Shown in pieces: positions 1 through 9,900 of a DNA stretch of 64,000 nt (position 1 is its first letter; each line of letters starts with the position of its first letter). The notes beneath the pieces were generated by a model, which saw only the letters and a list, made by a program, of their open reading frames with translations, was not told the origin of the DNA and ran no database searches. This stretch comes from Sphingomonas kyeonggiensis (GTDB taxonomy: Bacteria; Pseudomonadota; Alphaproteobacteria; Sphingomonadales; Sphingomonadaceae). Location of the stretch: assembly GCF_014196745.1 (NCBI RefSeq), contig NZ_JACIEH010000001.1:1876704-1940703 (forward strand). Direction: 5' to 3'. The translations under genes were made by a program, and so were the position numbers.

Positions 1-1235
1 GGTTGCGGAACAGGCCGAAGGCGCGATTGGCGCCGTACTGCCAGTTGCTCAGGTCGCCCTGCACCTGGCCGTTCATGCTGCGCATGTTGGCGTTGGACTT
101 CAGCGCGCGGGCGCTGAACTTGAAGTTGTCCTTGTCGTAGTCGATCTGCAGATTGTAGTTGGTCGAGTGCTCCTTCGCGGTCCGGTTGACCGAGAACGAG
201 TTGAACCACCAGACATTGAGATCATACTGGTTGACGTCGAGCCAGGGCTGGCCGTTGCCGGCGGTCTGGCCCGAGTTGCTCGAATCGGTCGGCGTGGTCC
301 AGCCCAGGCCGTTCCAGCGGTTCGAGATGTTGATGCCGGCGGCGCGGTTGTGCTCGGTCAGCTCGGTGTGGAACACCTCGCCGGTGACGGTCCAGTCCTC
401 GTCGATCTTGAACTGGAGGGCACCGTTGATGCCGAAGCGGGTGCGCTCGACTTCGCGGTTGAAGAACTCATAGCCGTGCGGCGAGATCCAGTTGGCGCCC
501 GAGCCGCCCCAGTCGTTGTTGCCGAACACGCCGCCGCCGATGCCGGCATAGCTGTTGCCCAGGCGGTTGCGGCTATAGGTCGCGCCGACCATCGCGCCGA
601 TGCGGTCGTTGCGCCAGCTGGCCAGGCCGCTGAACAGATAGTCGTTGTGCTTGGTGTTTCCACCCCGCGCATACTCACCCTGCCCCGAGAATACGAATCC
701 CTCCTTCATATCGAAAGGACGCCGCGTCCGCAGATCGATCGTGCCCGAGATGCCCGACAGCGCGTTGTGGGTGTCCTGCGACTTGTAGACGACCACGGCG
801 TTCATCAGCTGCGCCGGGATGTCGTTCAGGTTGGGCTGCGCGGTGCCGAGATTGCCCGGGCTCAGATACTGCTCGCCGTTGAGCAGGGTGATCACCTGCG
901 GCAGGCCGCGGATGTTGACCGTCGAGCCTTCGCCCGCGCTGCGCTGGATCTGGACGCCCGAGATGCGCTGCAGCGCATCGACGATCGTCACGTCCGGCAG
1001 CTTGCCGATGTCTTCCGAGGAGATCGCGTCGACGATCGACGTCGCGTTGCGCTTGATGTCGACCGACTTGGCCTGCGAGGCGCGGATGCCGGTAACGACG
1101 ATCTCTTCACCCTGATCGGCGACCCCGGCTCCCGCATCCTGCGGCACGGCCGTCGCCGTGTCCTGGGCCCATGCCGGCGCGACCAAGGCGGTCGACGCCA
1201 GCAAGCCGGCCATCACACTGGATATTCCCTTCATT
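1..1235 (-). CDS. TonB-dependent receptor, N-terminal part (runs off left edge)
   Basis: The reading frame starts at an ATG (1233-1235) behind a GGAGGACG ribosome site and stays open to the window edge, so only about 411 residues are present. It begins with a signal peptide (MKGISSVMAG through the cleavage-like AWAQ). Then comes the segment EEIVVTGIRASQAKSVDIKR and a plug domain (about residues 45-165, with NIRGL and a GxxGTIDLRTRRPF end). This wording is typical of the Xanthomonas/Caulobacter class of TonB receptors, which import oligosaccharides across the outer membrane using TonB energy. Strand beginnings of the barrel follow. The GH3 glucosidase gene ends 65 bases upstream on the same strand, so the two probably form one transcript. 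The substrate is not readable; a plant beta-glucoside or glucan fragment is an inference from the neighbour. Confidence 0.93.
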
Positions 1236-1300
1236 CCCTTCGTCCTCCCACTGTTCTGCACCCCGACGCATCTACGCGCGCCTCACCCGGTGCTGTCCTG

Positions 1301-3586
1301 TCAGGGCGCCAGCCGGCGCTCCTGCAAATCCGCCGCGCCCGTGAGCACCGGTTGGCCGGCATCCCGCGCGATCGCGACACGATAGGTTCCCGCCGCGACG
1401 CGCCAGCCCGGCCGGGCGGTGTCGTAGTCCGCCACGATGCGTGGCTCGGCGACGAGGGTGATCCGGCGGGTCTCGCCGGGCTTGAGCGTCACCCGCTCGA
1501 AGCCCGCGAGGCGCAGCGGGCGGGCGCCCGTGGCCGGGGTCACGTAGAATTGGGGCACGTCGGCACCCTCGCGCTTGCCGCGATTGGTGACGTCGAAGCT
1601 CACCTTGAGCGCGGCGCCGCCTTCCACCTTGAGATTGGTGTAGTCGAAGCGCGTGTAGCTGAGGCCGAAGCCGAACGGGAAAGCCGGCCGCGCGCCCTGG
1701 CGGGCATACCAGCGATAGCCGACGTCCGAACCCTCACGATACTCGACCTCGAAGGGCTTGATCGCCCGCACGTCCTGCCCGCGATCGGGCGAGGCCTTGA
1801 TCTGCTCGAAGCCGGGCACGCCGGGCCGCGGCGCCTGGTCGATCGAGGCCGGAAAGGTGATCGGCAGCCGGCCCGAGGGGTTGACCTCTCCGAACAGCAC
1901 CCGCGCCACCGCTTCGCCGCCGCGCTGGCCCGGATACCAGGCGGCGAGCACCGCCGGCACCTGCTTGAGCCAGGGCATCAGCACCGGCCCGCCGGTGTTG
2001 AGCACCACGGCGGTCTTCGGATTGGCGGCTGCGACCGCGGCGATCACAGCGTTCTGGTTGCCCTGGAGATCGATCGTCTCGGGATCCTCGGCCTCGGTGG
2101 TCCACTGGGTGGCCCAGACGATCGCCAGGTCCGCGTTCCTCGCCGCAGCGGCGGCAGCGTCGGGGTCGCTGCCATCCACGAAATCGACGCGCGCCTTGGG
2201 GGCCAGCGCACGGATCGCCGCCAGCGGCGAGGAAGCATGCCAGGTCACGCGCACAAAGGACGCGGCCGGGCCGTTCTTGAGGGGAATCTCGAGCGGAATG
2301 CCGCCGGTAGAACGCACCTGCGACGAGCCGCCGCCCGAGAGCACGCCGATATCGGCATGGCCGCCGATCAGCACGATGCGCTTGGCGGTCTTGGCCAGCG
2401 GCAGGAGGTTCTTCTCGTTCTTGAGCAGCACGATGCCCGCCTCGGCGGCGCGCTGCGCGACTTCGGCGTTCTTCGCGGTGTCGATCGGCTGGGGCGCCTC
2501 GACCACCGGCGCGTCCATCACACCGGCGGCGAACATGCCGTTCAGGATGCGGCGGGTCATGTCGTCGAGCCGCGCCATCGGCAGCTCACCGCTCTCCACC
2601 GCCTTCTTCAGGTCGCCGCGGAAGAACATGTGCGTGTCGAGCTCGCCGCCCGATTGCTGGTCTAGCCCGTTGCGTGCGGCCTTCACCGTCGAGTGGACCG
2701 CCCCCCAGTCGGACATGACGAAGCCCGGATAGGCCCAGTCCTGCTTGAGCACCGTGTTGAGCAGGAAGGCGTTCTCGCAGGCGAAGTCGCCGTTCACCGA
2801 CATGTACGCGCACATCACCGAACCCGGCTTGCCGCGCTCGATCGCGATCTGGAAGGCGAGCAGGTCGCTTTCGCGCAACGCCGCCTCGCCGATCCGCGCG
2901 TCCATCACGAAGCGGCCGGTCTCCTGCGCGTTCAGCGCGAAATGCTTGATCGTCGAGATGATGTGGTTCGACTGGATGCCCTTGATCGACTCGCCCGCGA
3001 GCGTGCCGGCGAGCAGCGGATCCTCGCCCAGATACTCGAAGTTGCGGCCACCCCAGGGATCGCGGGTCAGATTGACGCCGCCGGCGAGCATGACGTTGAA
3101 GCGCTTGGCCCGCGCCTCGCCGCCGATCATCGCACCGCTTTCATAAGCGAGCTTGGGATCGAAGCTGGCGGCGAGCGCCAGGCCCGAGGGGAGCGCAGTC
3201 GCGGTATCGCCCTTGCGCTGCTCGACCTGGTTGGCGACGCCGAGGCTGGCATCGGTCTCGCGCAGCGCCGGGATGCCCAGCCGCGGGATCGCCGGCTGCT
3301 GCCCGGCCGAAGGGATCATGTCGGTGGGCGCCGCCGGATCCTTCGCGAGCGGCGGGAACCACGTGTAGACGAGCGCCAGCTTCTCCTCGAGCGTCATCGC
3401 CGAGAGCAGCATTTCCGCACGGGCGGCGGCCGGGAGCTTGGGATCGACCCAGGGGCGAGCGGCGGAATCGTTCGATGCGGCAGGCGCGACCGGGTCCTGC
3501 GCATGCGCACCCGAAATCGGCCCGGCTAGCGCGGTTGTGGCGAGCAACGCCATGGAACGCGCCACGTGCCGCAAACGGAACAGCAT
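1301..3586 (-). CDS. Glycoside hydrolase family 3 beta-glucosidase, exported
   Basis: Predicted 761-residue periplasmic or secreted enzyme releasing sugars from the non-reducing end of beta-glucosides. The ATG at 3584-3586 is chosen because it follows a GGGGAG ribosome site and starts a signal peptide ending GAHAQ near residue 30; an in-frame ATG 13 codons earlier has neither. The GH3 N-terminal barrel carries KHFALNAQETGR (about 214-225) and the nucleophile motif VMSDWGAV with Asp293. It is followed by the GH3 C-terminal domain and a fibronectin-III-like tail (LSYTRFDYTNLKV onward). Length and domain order match bacterial GH3 enzymes such as BglX. It lies upstream of the TonB receptor gene in the same direction, which suggests coupled degradation and uptake. 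A LacI-like palindrome lies 210 bases upstream of the start. The exact glycosidic linkage cannot be told. Confidence 0.93.
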   Translation of the reverse strand: MLFRLRHVARSMALLATTALAGPISGAHAQDPVAPAASNDSAARPWVDPKLPAAARAEMLLSAMTLEEKLALVYTWFPPLAKDPAAPTDMIPSAGQQPAIPRLGIPALRETDASLGVANQVEQRKGDTATALPSGLALAASFDPKLAYESGAMIGGEARAKRFNVMLAGGVNLTRDPWGGRNFEYLGEDPLLAGTLAGESIKGIQSNHIISTIKHFALNAQETGRFVMDARIGEAALRESDLLAFQIAIERGKPGSVMCAYMSVNGDFACENAFLLNTVLKQDWAYPGFVMSDWGAVHSTVKAARNGLDQQSGGELDTHMFFRGDLKKAVESGELPMARLDDMTRRILNGMFAAGVMDAPVVEAPQPIDTAKNAEVAQRAAEAGIVLLKNEKNLLPLAKTAKRIVLIGGHADIGVLSGGGSSQVRSTGGIPLEIPLKNGPAASFVRVTWHASSPLAAIRALAPKARVDFVDGSDPDAAAAAARNADLAIVWATQWTTEAEDPETIDLQGNQNAVIAAVAAANPKTAVVLNTGGPVLMPWLKQVPAVLAAWYPGQRGGEAVARVLFGEVNPSGRLPITFPASIDQAPRPGVPGFEQIKASPDRGQDVRAIKPFEVEYREGSDVGYRWYARQGARPAFPFGFGLSYTRFDYTNLKVEGGAALKVSFDVTNRGKREGADVPQFYVTPATGARPLRLAGFERVTLKPGETRRITLVAEPRIVADYDTARPGWRVAAGTYRVAIARDAGQPVLTGAADLQERRLAP

Positions 3587-3795
3587 TCGTCTCTCCCCTT
3601 CGGCGCACACAAAGGCACCGTGCACACCCGGGGGCGTGCCTGTTTATCCGATCCAACCAGGGGGAGCTTTTACCGACAACGCTGTCGGTTTCAGCGACAG
3701 ATCAAGCCGACGACGCCTCGTGGCGCGCGCGGCAGCCTGTTCCAACACCCCTCATGTCCGTGGAGTCTTACGCTCCGATGCGAGGGTTAGAGCAT

Positions 3796-3829
3796 AAATT
3801 GAGAGCGTTCTCAAGAACGTTCTCAATTT
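3796..3829. promoter_or_regulatory. 34-bp palindrome, LacI-family-like operator
   Basis: The sequence reads nearly the same on both strands over 34 bases, with ends AAATTGAGA and TCTCAATTT and inner GCGTTCT/AGAACGT half-sites around CG steps. LacI-family operators are CG-centred palindromes, and GAGAACGTTCTC-like cores are plausible for them. It lies between the GH3 gene start and the end of the protease gene, so it most likely controls the GH3-receptor transcript. No LacI gene is in the window. Confidence 0.55.
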
Positions 3830-3869
3830 TGTTACATCCGAGATGGGGATTGCAGTTAGAAAGCTGGAA

Positions 3870-4832
3870 TCAGGAGATAAATTGCATTTCCGCAGTGTGT
3901 CGAACGGCAATTTCGCCGGCTAGAATCAGCTCGTTCCGCACCACATCTTCGCGATTTTTGGAAGCGCTACCAACGCGCTGCGGGGCGACCTGCACGGGCA
4001 ACAGTGCCGCGCCCAGGTGCGCGATTCCCGCCGGCAGCTGCGGCCTGGCGACTGCAAGCTCGGCCCTGGGTCCGCCCGCCGGCAGGATCGTCTCGCGGCG
4101 GACCGGGCGGGTGCGGAGCACGAGCATCCTGCCCCCGCGCGCGACACGCAGGTGCGGCCCCTCCCCTGTGCTCGTATCGGCAGCGGCCAGCCGTGCGCCG
4201 TCGCGGTTGACCGACCAGATCACCCGGTAGCGGGTCACGAGATCGGTCGCCGGCACGGGCGCGGCGAACTTGTTGTCGAGCACCCAGCTGCTCCCGCCGG
4301 CCTCGGCGAACAGCACGGCATGCTGCTCGGCATCCTGGTTGTCCCACACCACGGCGATGCGCATCGTCGCCTCGGGCAGCCCGAGATCGCGCAGCGCGAA
4401 ATATTTGGTGAGCGCGAAGTCCTCGCAGTCGCCGCCCCGCGCGAACATCTCGGTGGGCGTCTCCCAGCGATCGGCCATGCCCCAGTTCGCGAGATCGGAG
4501 ACATAGGGGAGCTTGTTGACCACGGCCTGGACGCCAGCAATCTGGTCGGTGGCAGACAGTCGCCGCAGACCGACAAAGGCGGCGCGCCAGCCCTGGACAC
4601 CGCATTCTGCCGGCAGTTCGTCGGCGGGCATCTTGCAATAGAGGGGAAGACGGGCCGGCGCCGCAGCCTCGCGGGCCAGCACGTCGGTCCAGCGCGGCGC
4701 ATCGGCGAGGCGCAGCGCGAGCTCGGCACGCTCCCGAGACTCAGGCGCATCCGCCGCGAAAGCGGACGGCGATTGCCCCGATGCCAGCGCCGCCCAGGCA
4801 AGCGCCAGCCGCGTTGAAGATACGCGACGCAA
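3870..4832 (-). CDS. Bacterial transglutaminase-like cysteine protease (LapG-like)
   Basis: A 320-residue exported protein with a signal peptide ending about AFAAD. It belongs to the bacterial transglutaminase-like cysteine proteinase family, whose best known member LapG releases giant surface adhesins by clipping their N-termini in the periplasm. The triad is visible: Cys136 in RGGDCEDFA, His171 in EQHAVLF and Asp186 in WVLDNK, with spacing close to LapG (C135, H172, D189). About 80 residues beyond the catalytic domain are unassigned. The start is a TTG at 4830-4832, since no ATG begins the signal peptide. The gene is divergent from the two-partner secretion operon, which suggests, but does not prove, that it processes that exoprotein. 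No LapD-type c-di-GMP receptor is nearby. Confidence 0.85.
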   Translation of the reverse strand: MRRVSSTRLALAWAALASGQSPSAFAADAPESRERAELALRLADAPRWTDVLAREAAAPARLPLYCKMPADELPAECGVQGWRAAFVGLRRLSATDQIAGVQAVVNKLPYVSDLANWGMADRWETPTEMFARGGDCEDFALTKYFALRDLGLPEATMRIAVVWDNQDAEQHAVLFAEAGGSSWVLDNKFAAPVPATDLVTRYRVIWSVNRDGARLAAADTSTGEGPHLRVARGGRMLVLRTRPVRRETILPAGGPRAELAVARPQLPAGIAHLGAALLPVQVAPQRVGSASKNREDVVRNELILAGEIAVRHTAEMQFIS

Positions 4833-5184
4833 AACCCCAACCCCCGGTTGAAACCAGGATCCGGGATACGCCGCCCACCCCTAAGGCCGGGCTAACAAGA
4901 AGCTAAGTATAAGTCACTGAATATGGTTAGTATTTATGGTTACCGATTGGTTTAACCCGGTACTGACCCCAATGATTTTGTCGATTACCGAGAGTCGTAA
5001 TAGAAACAATCTGGAAACAATATAATAGTCCCGTTATGGATCAACGCATTATTGCAAATACTCGATAGTTAACGCCGAGTCCGTCTTCCTGAGTCCGCCC
5101 CACCCATTGTAAGAGCCGACTCGCTTGCAACCGATTCGGGCACATCTCGATCGGTTACATGTCACTGGGAGGGGGACCCGGGCT
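4833..5184. promoter_or_regulatory. AT-rich divergent promoter region before the secretion operon
   Basis: This 352-base stretch has no gene and is clearly more AT-rich than its surroundings around 4900-5060. It holds a TATAAT box at 5021-5026, a direct repeat GAAACAAT (5003-5010 and 5014-5021), and a stem-loop with arms AACCGAT (5129-5135) and ATCGGTT (5150-5156) just before the ribosome site of the transporter gene. A convincing -35 box was not found. It probably serves both the protease and the secretion operon. Confidence 0.5.
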
Positions 5185-6849
5185 ATGAAATCCAAGCGTT
5201 GCTGGCTGTTTGTTTTTGCCGCCGCGGCAATCGTGCCGTTCCAGGCGGCACACGCCCAGCAGACCGTGAATCCGGGACGCATCGACGAGCGTCTCCGCCC
5301 GGCAGACAAGACACCCGATGCCCGCTCGGTCGATGTGCCCGAGCTGCCCCGCCAGCAGGGCGCGCCGGAATCCGCGATCCAGGTCAGGCTGAGCGAAGTC
5401 CGCTTCGAAGGCGTGACGGCGGTGCCGATCGACGCGCTCAACGCGATCGCCGCCCCCTATCTCAACCGCGACATGCCGCTGGCCGACGTGTTCAAGCTCG
5501 CCGAGGCGGTGACCGCCGAATATCGTCGCCGCGGCTTCGTCCTTTCGCGCGCCGTGGTCGGCCCGCAGCGTATCGATGGCGGCGTGCTGACGCTGCAGGT
5601 GGTCGAGGGCCATATCGGCGCCACGAAGATCGAGGGCGATGCCGGCGGCTATGAACCCTATCTGCGCGGCTATCTGGCCGGTGTCGCGGCCGAACGGCCC
5701 ACCTCCGGCGCGGCACTGACTCGCGCGCTGCTGCTCGCCCGCGACCTGCAGGGTGTCGATGCCCGCGCGGTGCTCACCCCCTCCCCCAGCGAAGTCGGCG
5801 CCGCCGACCTCACGCTGGCGGTGGAACGCAAGGGGATCGAAGGCTTTGTCGCAATCGACAATCGCGGCTCGCGCTGGCTCGGTCCGGTCCAGGTCTATGG
5901 CGGGCTGTCGTTCAACGACATGCTCGGCGCCGGCGAGCGCATCTCGATCACCGCGGTGAGTGCGCCGATCCATAAGGAGCTGGGCTTCCTCTCGGCGACC
6001 TGGGACCAGCCGGTCGGCAATTCGGGCCTGCGCCTGACGGTGTTCGGCAGCTATGCCGCGACGCATCCGGGTGACGAGCTGCGCCTGCTCGACCTGCACG
6101 GCCGCAGCGCCACCTATGGCATCGCCGCGCGTTATCCGTTCGTGCGCAGCCGCGAGGCGAACCTGTTCGGCCGGCTGGTGCTCACCGGCCGCGACAGCAG
6201 CTCGCGTAACGTCGTCATCGATCCGATCTTCGACGATTCCACCCGCACCGTGCAGGGCGAGCTGTTCGGCAACTATGCCGCGCCCTGGGGCGGGATCCTG
6301 AACGTCCGTGCCTCGGTCACCCAGGGCCTCGATTTCCTGGGCGCCACCGTACGCAGCGACCCCGACAAGTCGCGCGCCACCGGCTCGGGCGTGTTCACCC
6401 GGGTGAACGCCGAAGTGTCGTTCGCGTACGGCGTGGGCGGCGGCCTCTATTTTCAGGCCAGCGGCGCGATGCAGTATAGCGGGCAGAGCCTGCTCGCGAG
6501 CGAGGAGTTCGGGCTGGGCGGCGAACAGTTCGCCCATGCCTATGATCCGTCCGAGGTCACCGGCGACAAGGGCGTCGCCGGGCGGGTGGAGGTCTTCTAC
6601 GCAGGCAATTTTCAGGGCGGCACGGTCCAGCCCTACGGCTTCTACGAGGCCGGCAGGGTCGCCCAGAACGATCCGCTGCCGGGCGAGCCGCTCCGCGCCT
6701 CGCTCGAATCTGCCGGCTTCGGCCTCCGCCTAGGGCTGCGCGCAGGCATCAACGGCTCGGTGGAATTCGCCAAGCCGATCAACCGGCCCGTCGCTTCGCG
6801 CGGCGACAAGGACGGCCGGGTCTTCTTCTCGGTGGGCATGTCGTTCTGA
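5185..6849 (+). CDS. TpsB outer-membrane transporter (ShlB/FhaC/HecB family)
   Basis: Transporter of a two-partner (type Vb) secretion system; it moves the neighbouring exoprotein across the outer membrane. The ATG at 5185 follows GGGAGGGGG and starts a signal peptide (MKSKRCWLFVFAAAA through AHAQ). Residues about 65-150 form a POTRA domain of the ShlB type (VRLSEVRFEGVTAVPIDALN through LQVVEGHIGATKIEG). The rest is a beta-barrel with the family motif region around GFVAIDNRGSRWLGPVQ, and it ends in Phe (FFSVGMSF), as outer-membrane barrels do. At 554 residues it has the usual family length. The exoprotein gene starts 75 bases downstream in the same direction, so the pair is an operon. Confidence 0.95.
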   Translation: MKSKRCWLFVFAAAAIVPFQAAHAQQTVNPGRIDERLRPADKTPDARSVDVPELPRQQGAPESAIQVRLSEVRFEGVTAVPIDALNAIAAPYLNRDMPLADVFKLAEAVTAEYRRRGFVLSRAVVGPQRIDGGVLTLQVVEGHIGATKIEGDAGGYEPYLRGYLAGVAAERPTSGAALTRALLLARDLQGVDARAVLTPSPSEVGAADLTLAVERKGIEGFVAIDNRGSRWLGPVQVYGGLSFNDMLGAGERISITAVSAPIHKELGFLSATWDQPVGNSGLRLTVFGSYAATHPGDELRLLDLHGRSATYGIAARYPFVRSREANLFGRLVLTGRDSSSRNVVIDPIFDDSTRTVQGELFGNYAAPWGGILNVRASVTQGLDFLGATVRSDPDKSRATGSGVFTRVNAEVSFAYGVGGGLYFQASGAMQYSGQSLLASEEFGLGGEQFAHAYDPSEVTGDKGVAGRVEVFYAGNFQGGTVQPYGFYEAGRVAQNDPLPGEPLRASLESAGFGLRLGLRAGINGSVEFAKPINRPVASRGDKDGRVFFSVGMSF

Positions 6850-6924
6850 TCGATCCGGTCGATCGCGTTCGTTCTTGAGAAATGCGGGCTGGCCACCCCG
6901 AACGGCCAAATGGGGATCAGGGAT

Positions 6925-9900
6925 ATGAGCAAGCTGCACAGTGCCAAGGCCGCCATTGCCTCAAGCAAGGGCACCCGTCGTCGTCTGAAGCGATCGACGC
7001 TGCTGCTTTCCGCAGGCCTCGCGGCGATCATGCTCGCCAACCCCGCCCGCGCCCAGCTCGCCTCGACCGCGCTGCCGACCGGCGGTGACGTGGTCGCCGG
7101 CTCGGCGACGATCGGTACCCCCACCCCCACCAGCATGACGATCAACCAGGGTACCGATCGTGCGGTGATCAACTGGAACAGCTTCGACATCGGATCGGGC
7201 GCGAGCGTCACCTTCGTCCAGCCGTCCACCACTTCGATCGCGGTCAACCGCGTGGTCAGCGGCGCCGCGCCGTCGGAGATCGCCGGCCAGCTCAATGCGA
7301 ACGGGCGGATCGCGATCCTCAATCCGAACGGCGTGCTGTTCTCCGGCACCGCCAACGTCAATGTCGGCAGCCTCATCGCCTCGACCGGCGACATTGACCA
7401 GGCGGCCTTCACCGCCGGCGGCAATATGGAGATTACCGGCGCCACCACCGGCTCGATCGTCGTCAACGGCAACATCAACATCAGCGCCGGCAGCCTGGGC
7501 CTTGCCGCCTTCGTCGCGCCGACGGTGCGAAACAGCGGCGTGATCACCGCGCGTGCGGGCCGCGTCCAGCTGGGCGGCGGCACTGCCTTCACGCTCGATC
7601 TGGCCGGTGACGGCCTGCTCAGCATCGGCGTGCCGGCGAGCAGCGCGCTGGTCGAGAACAATGGCCAGATCTTCGCCGAAGGCGGCCGCATCCAGATGTC
7701 GGCAAAGAGCGCCGGCGCCGCGGTCGACAACCTGATCAACACCGGCACGCTCAGCGTCGATTCCGTCACGATCGACAACGGCACCATCGTGCTCGAGGCG
7801 GTGGGCGGCAGTGCGAACCTGCGCGGCACCGTGGCTGCGAACGATCGCGCCAGCGTCAGCCGAAATATCCTGATCAGTTCGGATCAGGGCGTGAACATCT
7901 CGGGTAACCTCAGCGGTGCCTCGGGCACGGTCAACATCACTGCGCCGCACATCTACGGCACCGGCAAGATCAGCACGGCCACCGCGCTGAAGCTCAACCT
8001 CTCGAACAACGGCAGCGACACGCGCGGCCAGGGCAATTTCATCAACGACGCCCTGGGCGTGATCGGCACGACCGCTTTCGGCACCACGATCAGCCTCGGC
8101 GCGGGCACCTACGGCTCGGGCGTGCGCATCGACGCCGATAACGTGACGATCGACGGAATGGGTGTCGCGAAGATTGGCTGGACCAGCGGAATCGAGAACG
8201 CGATCGACATCTGGGGTGACTGGGTGAGGATCCAGAACCTCGAAATCTCGGGCCCGGCGACCAGCGCCTATACCAGCTTCAACTGGGGCAGCACCTATTC
8301 GCGCGGCATCTTCGTCAATCGCTATGCCGACAACGTCCAGCTGCTGAACAACAACATCCACGACATCCGCACCGGCATCATCGTCGACGGGCGGAACGTG
8401 AACACCTATCTGCTCGACAACAGGATCGACAACACCAAGTCGGCCATCTCGGTCCAGTATACCGACGGCTCGAACGTCACCATGACGGGCAACACCCAGG
8501 GCCAGTACGGCAATGAGTGGGGCATCAACCTCTACCTGAACGGCATCCTGCAGGGCGACGGCGTCACGATCCTGACTTCGGCGGGTTCGCTCGGCGCCAA
8601 CACGCCGCTCGCCGAGCAGCAGCGCCTGCTCGCGCTGCGCGCCGCCAATGGCGGCATGGAAGTGCAGAACCAAGGCTGGTCGGCGTCGAACCGCACCGCC
8701 GCCTATGTCTCGACCGCGGGCAGCGACAGCAACCAGGGCAGCCCGCTCGGTACGCTCGCCAGCGTCCAGGCCGGCGTCAACGCCGTGGTCACCGGCGGCA
8801 CCGTCCATGTCGCGGACGGCACCTACAACCTCTCCAACACGCTGTTCATCCAGAAGAGCCTGACGCTGCTCGGCGCTAGCGAGGCCGGCACGATCTTCAA
8901 TGCCTCGGGCCTGGGCGTCTACGGCATGCGCGTCCATGCCGACAATGTGACGCTGGGCGACTTCACCCTGCTCGCCCCCAGCGCCGTCTCCACCTCGACC
9001 TATGGCCTCAAGGTCGAGGTCGGCGCGGGCGACGCCAACGGCAATGCGCGCATCGACGATTTCGCGATCCGCAACGTCACGATCAGCGGCTCGCGCAAGA
9101 CCGGGCTCGACCTGAATTCGGTGATCGGCGCGACGATCGACAACGTCAACGTCACCGGTGCGCTCGCCGGCAACGGCATCGCGATCACCGACAGCGCCAA
9201 TGTGCTGGTGAAGAACAGCAGCACCTCGGGCAATGCCTGGGGCGGCCTGGCGCTCTACCAGGCGAACGGCGCGACCGGCAGCAACCAGCAGCTCACCGGC
9301 ATCACGATCGAGGGCAACAACGCCTTCTCGGAATCGAACGGCCTGTATCTGCAGGACAGCTCGGCGATCAACGATCCGGGCACGCTGAACATCGCCGGCT
9401 ATGACCATATCGTCCGCAACACCGCCTTCCGCGCGGACGGCAGCCAGTTCACCTTCTTCCGCACCAGCCTGAGCGACGCGACCGGCTATGCCCTGTCGCT
9501 CGGCACGCCGACCAGCAGCTCGATCGAAGGCTGGAACGGCAGCGCCGGCACAAACGCCTTCACCGTGGTCTCCGGCCTCGGCATCGGCGCCGCGGTGCGC
9601 GATGCCCGCGCCAATGCGACGATCAATGTCGGTGCCGGCACCTATGTCGAGAACGTCCTGATCAACAAGTCGGGCATCAGCCTGACCGGCGCGGGCCGCG
9701 ACCTGACGACGATCACCGGCATCTCCGGCGTCGGCGCGCTCGGCACGGTGACGCTGGCCGCGGGCTCAAGCAATACCACGCTCAGCGGCTTCACGATCAA
9801 CGGCATCGAGAACGGCAATCCGGGCAGCGAAACCGCCGCGGTCTATCTCCAGCAGACCAACACCGGCTCGCGGATCACCAATAACCGCATCCTTGCCGCG

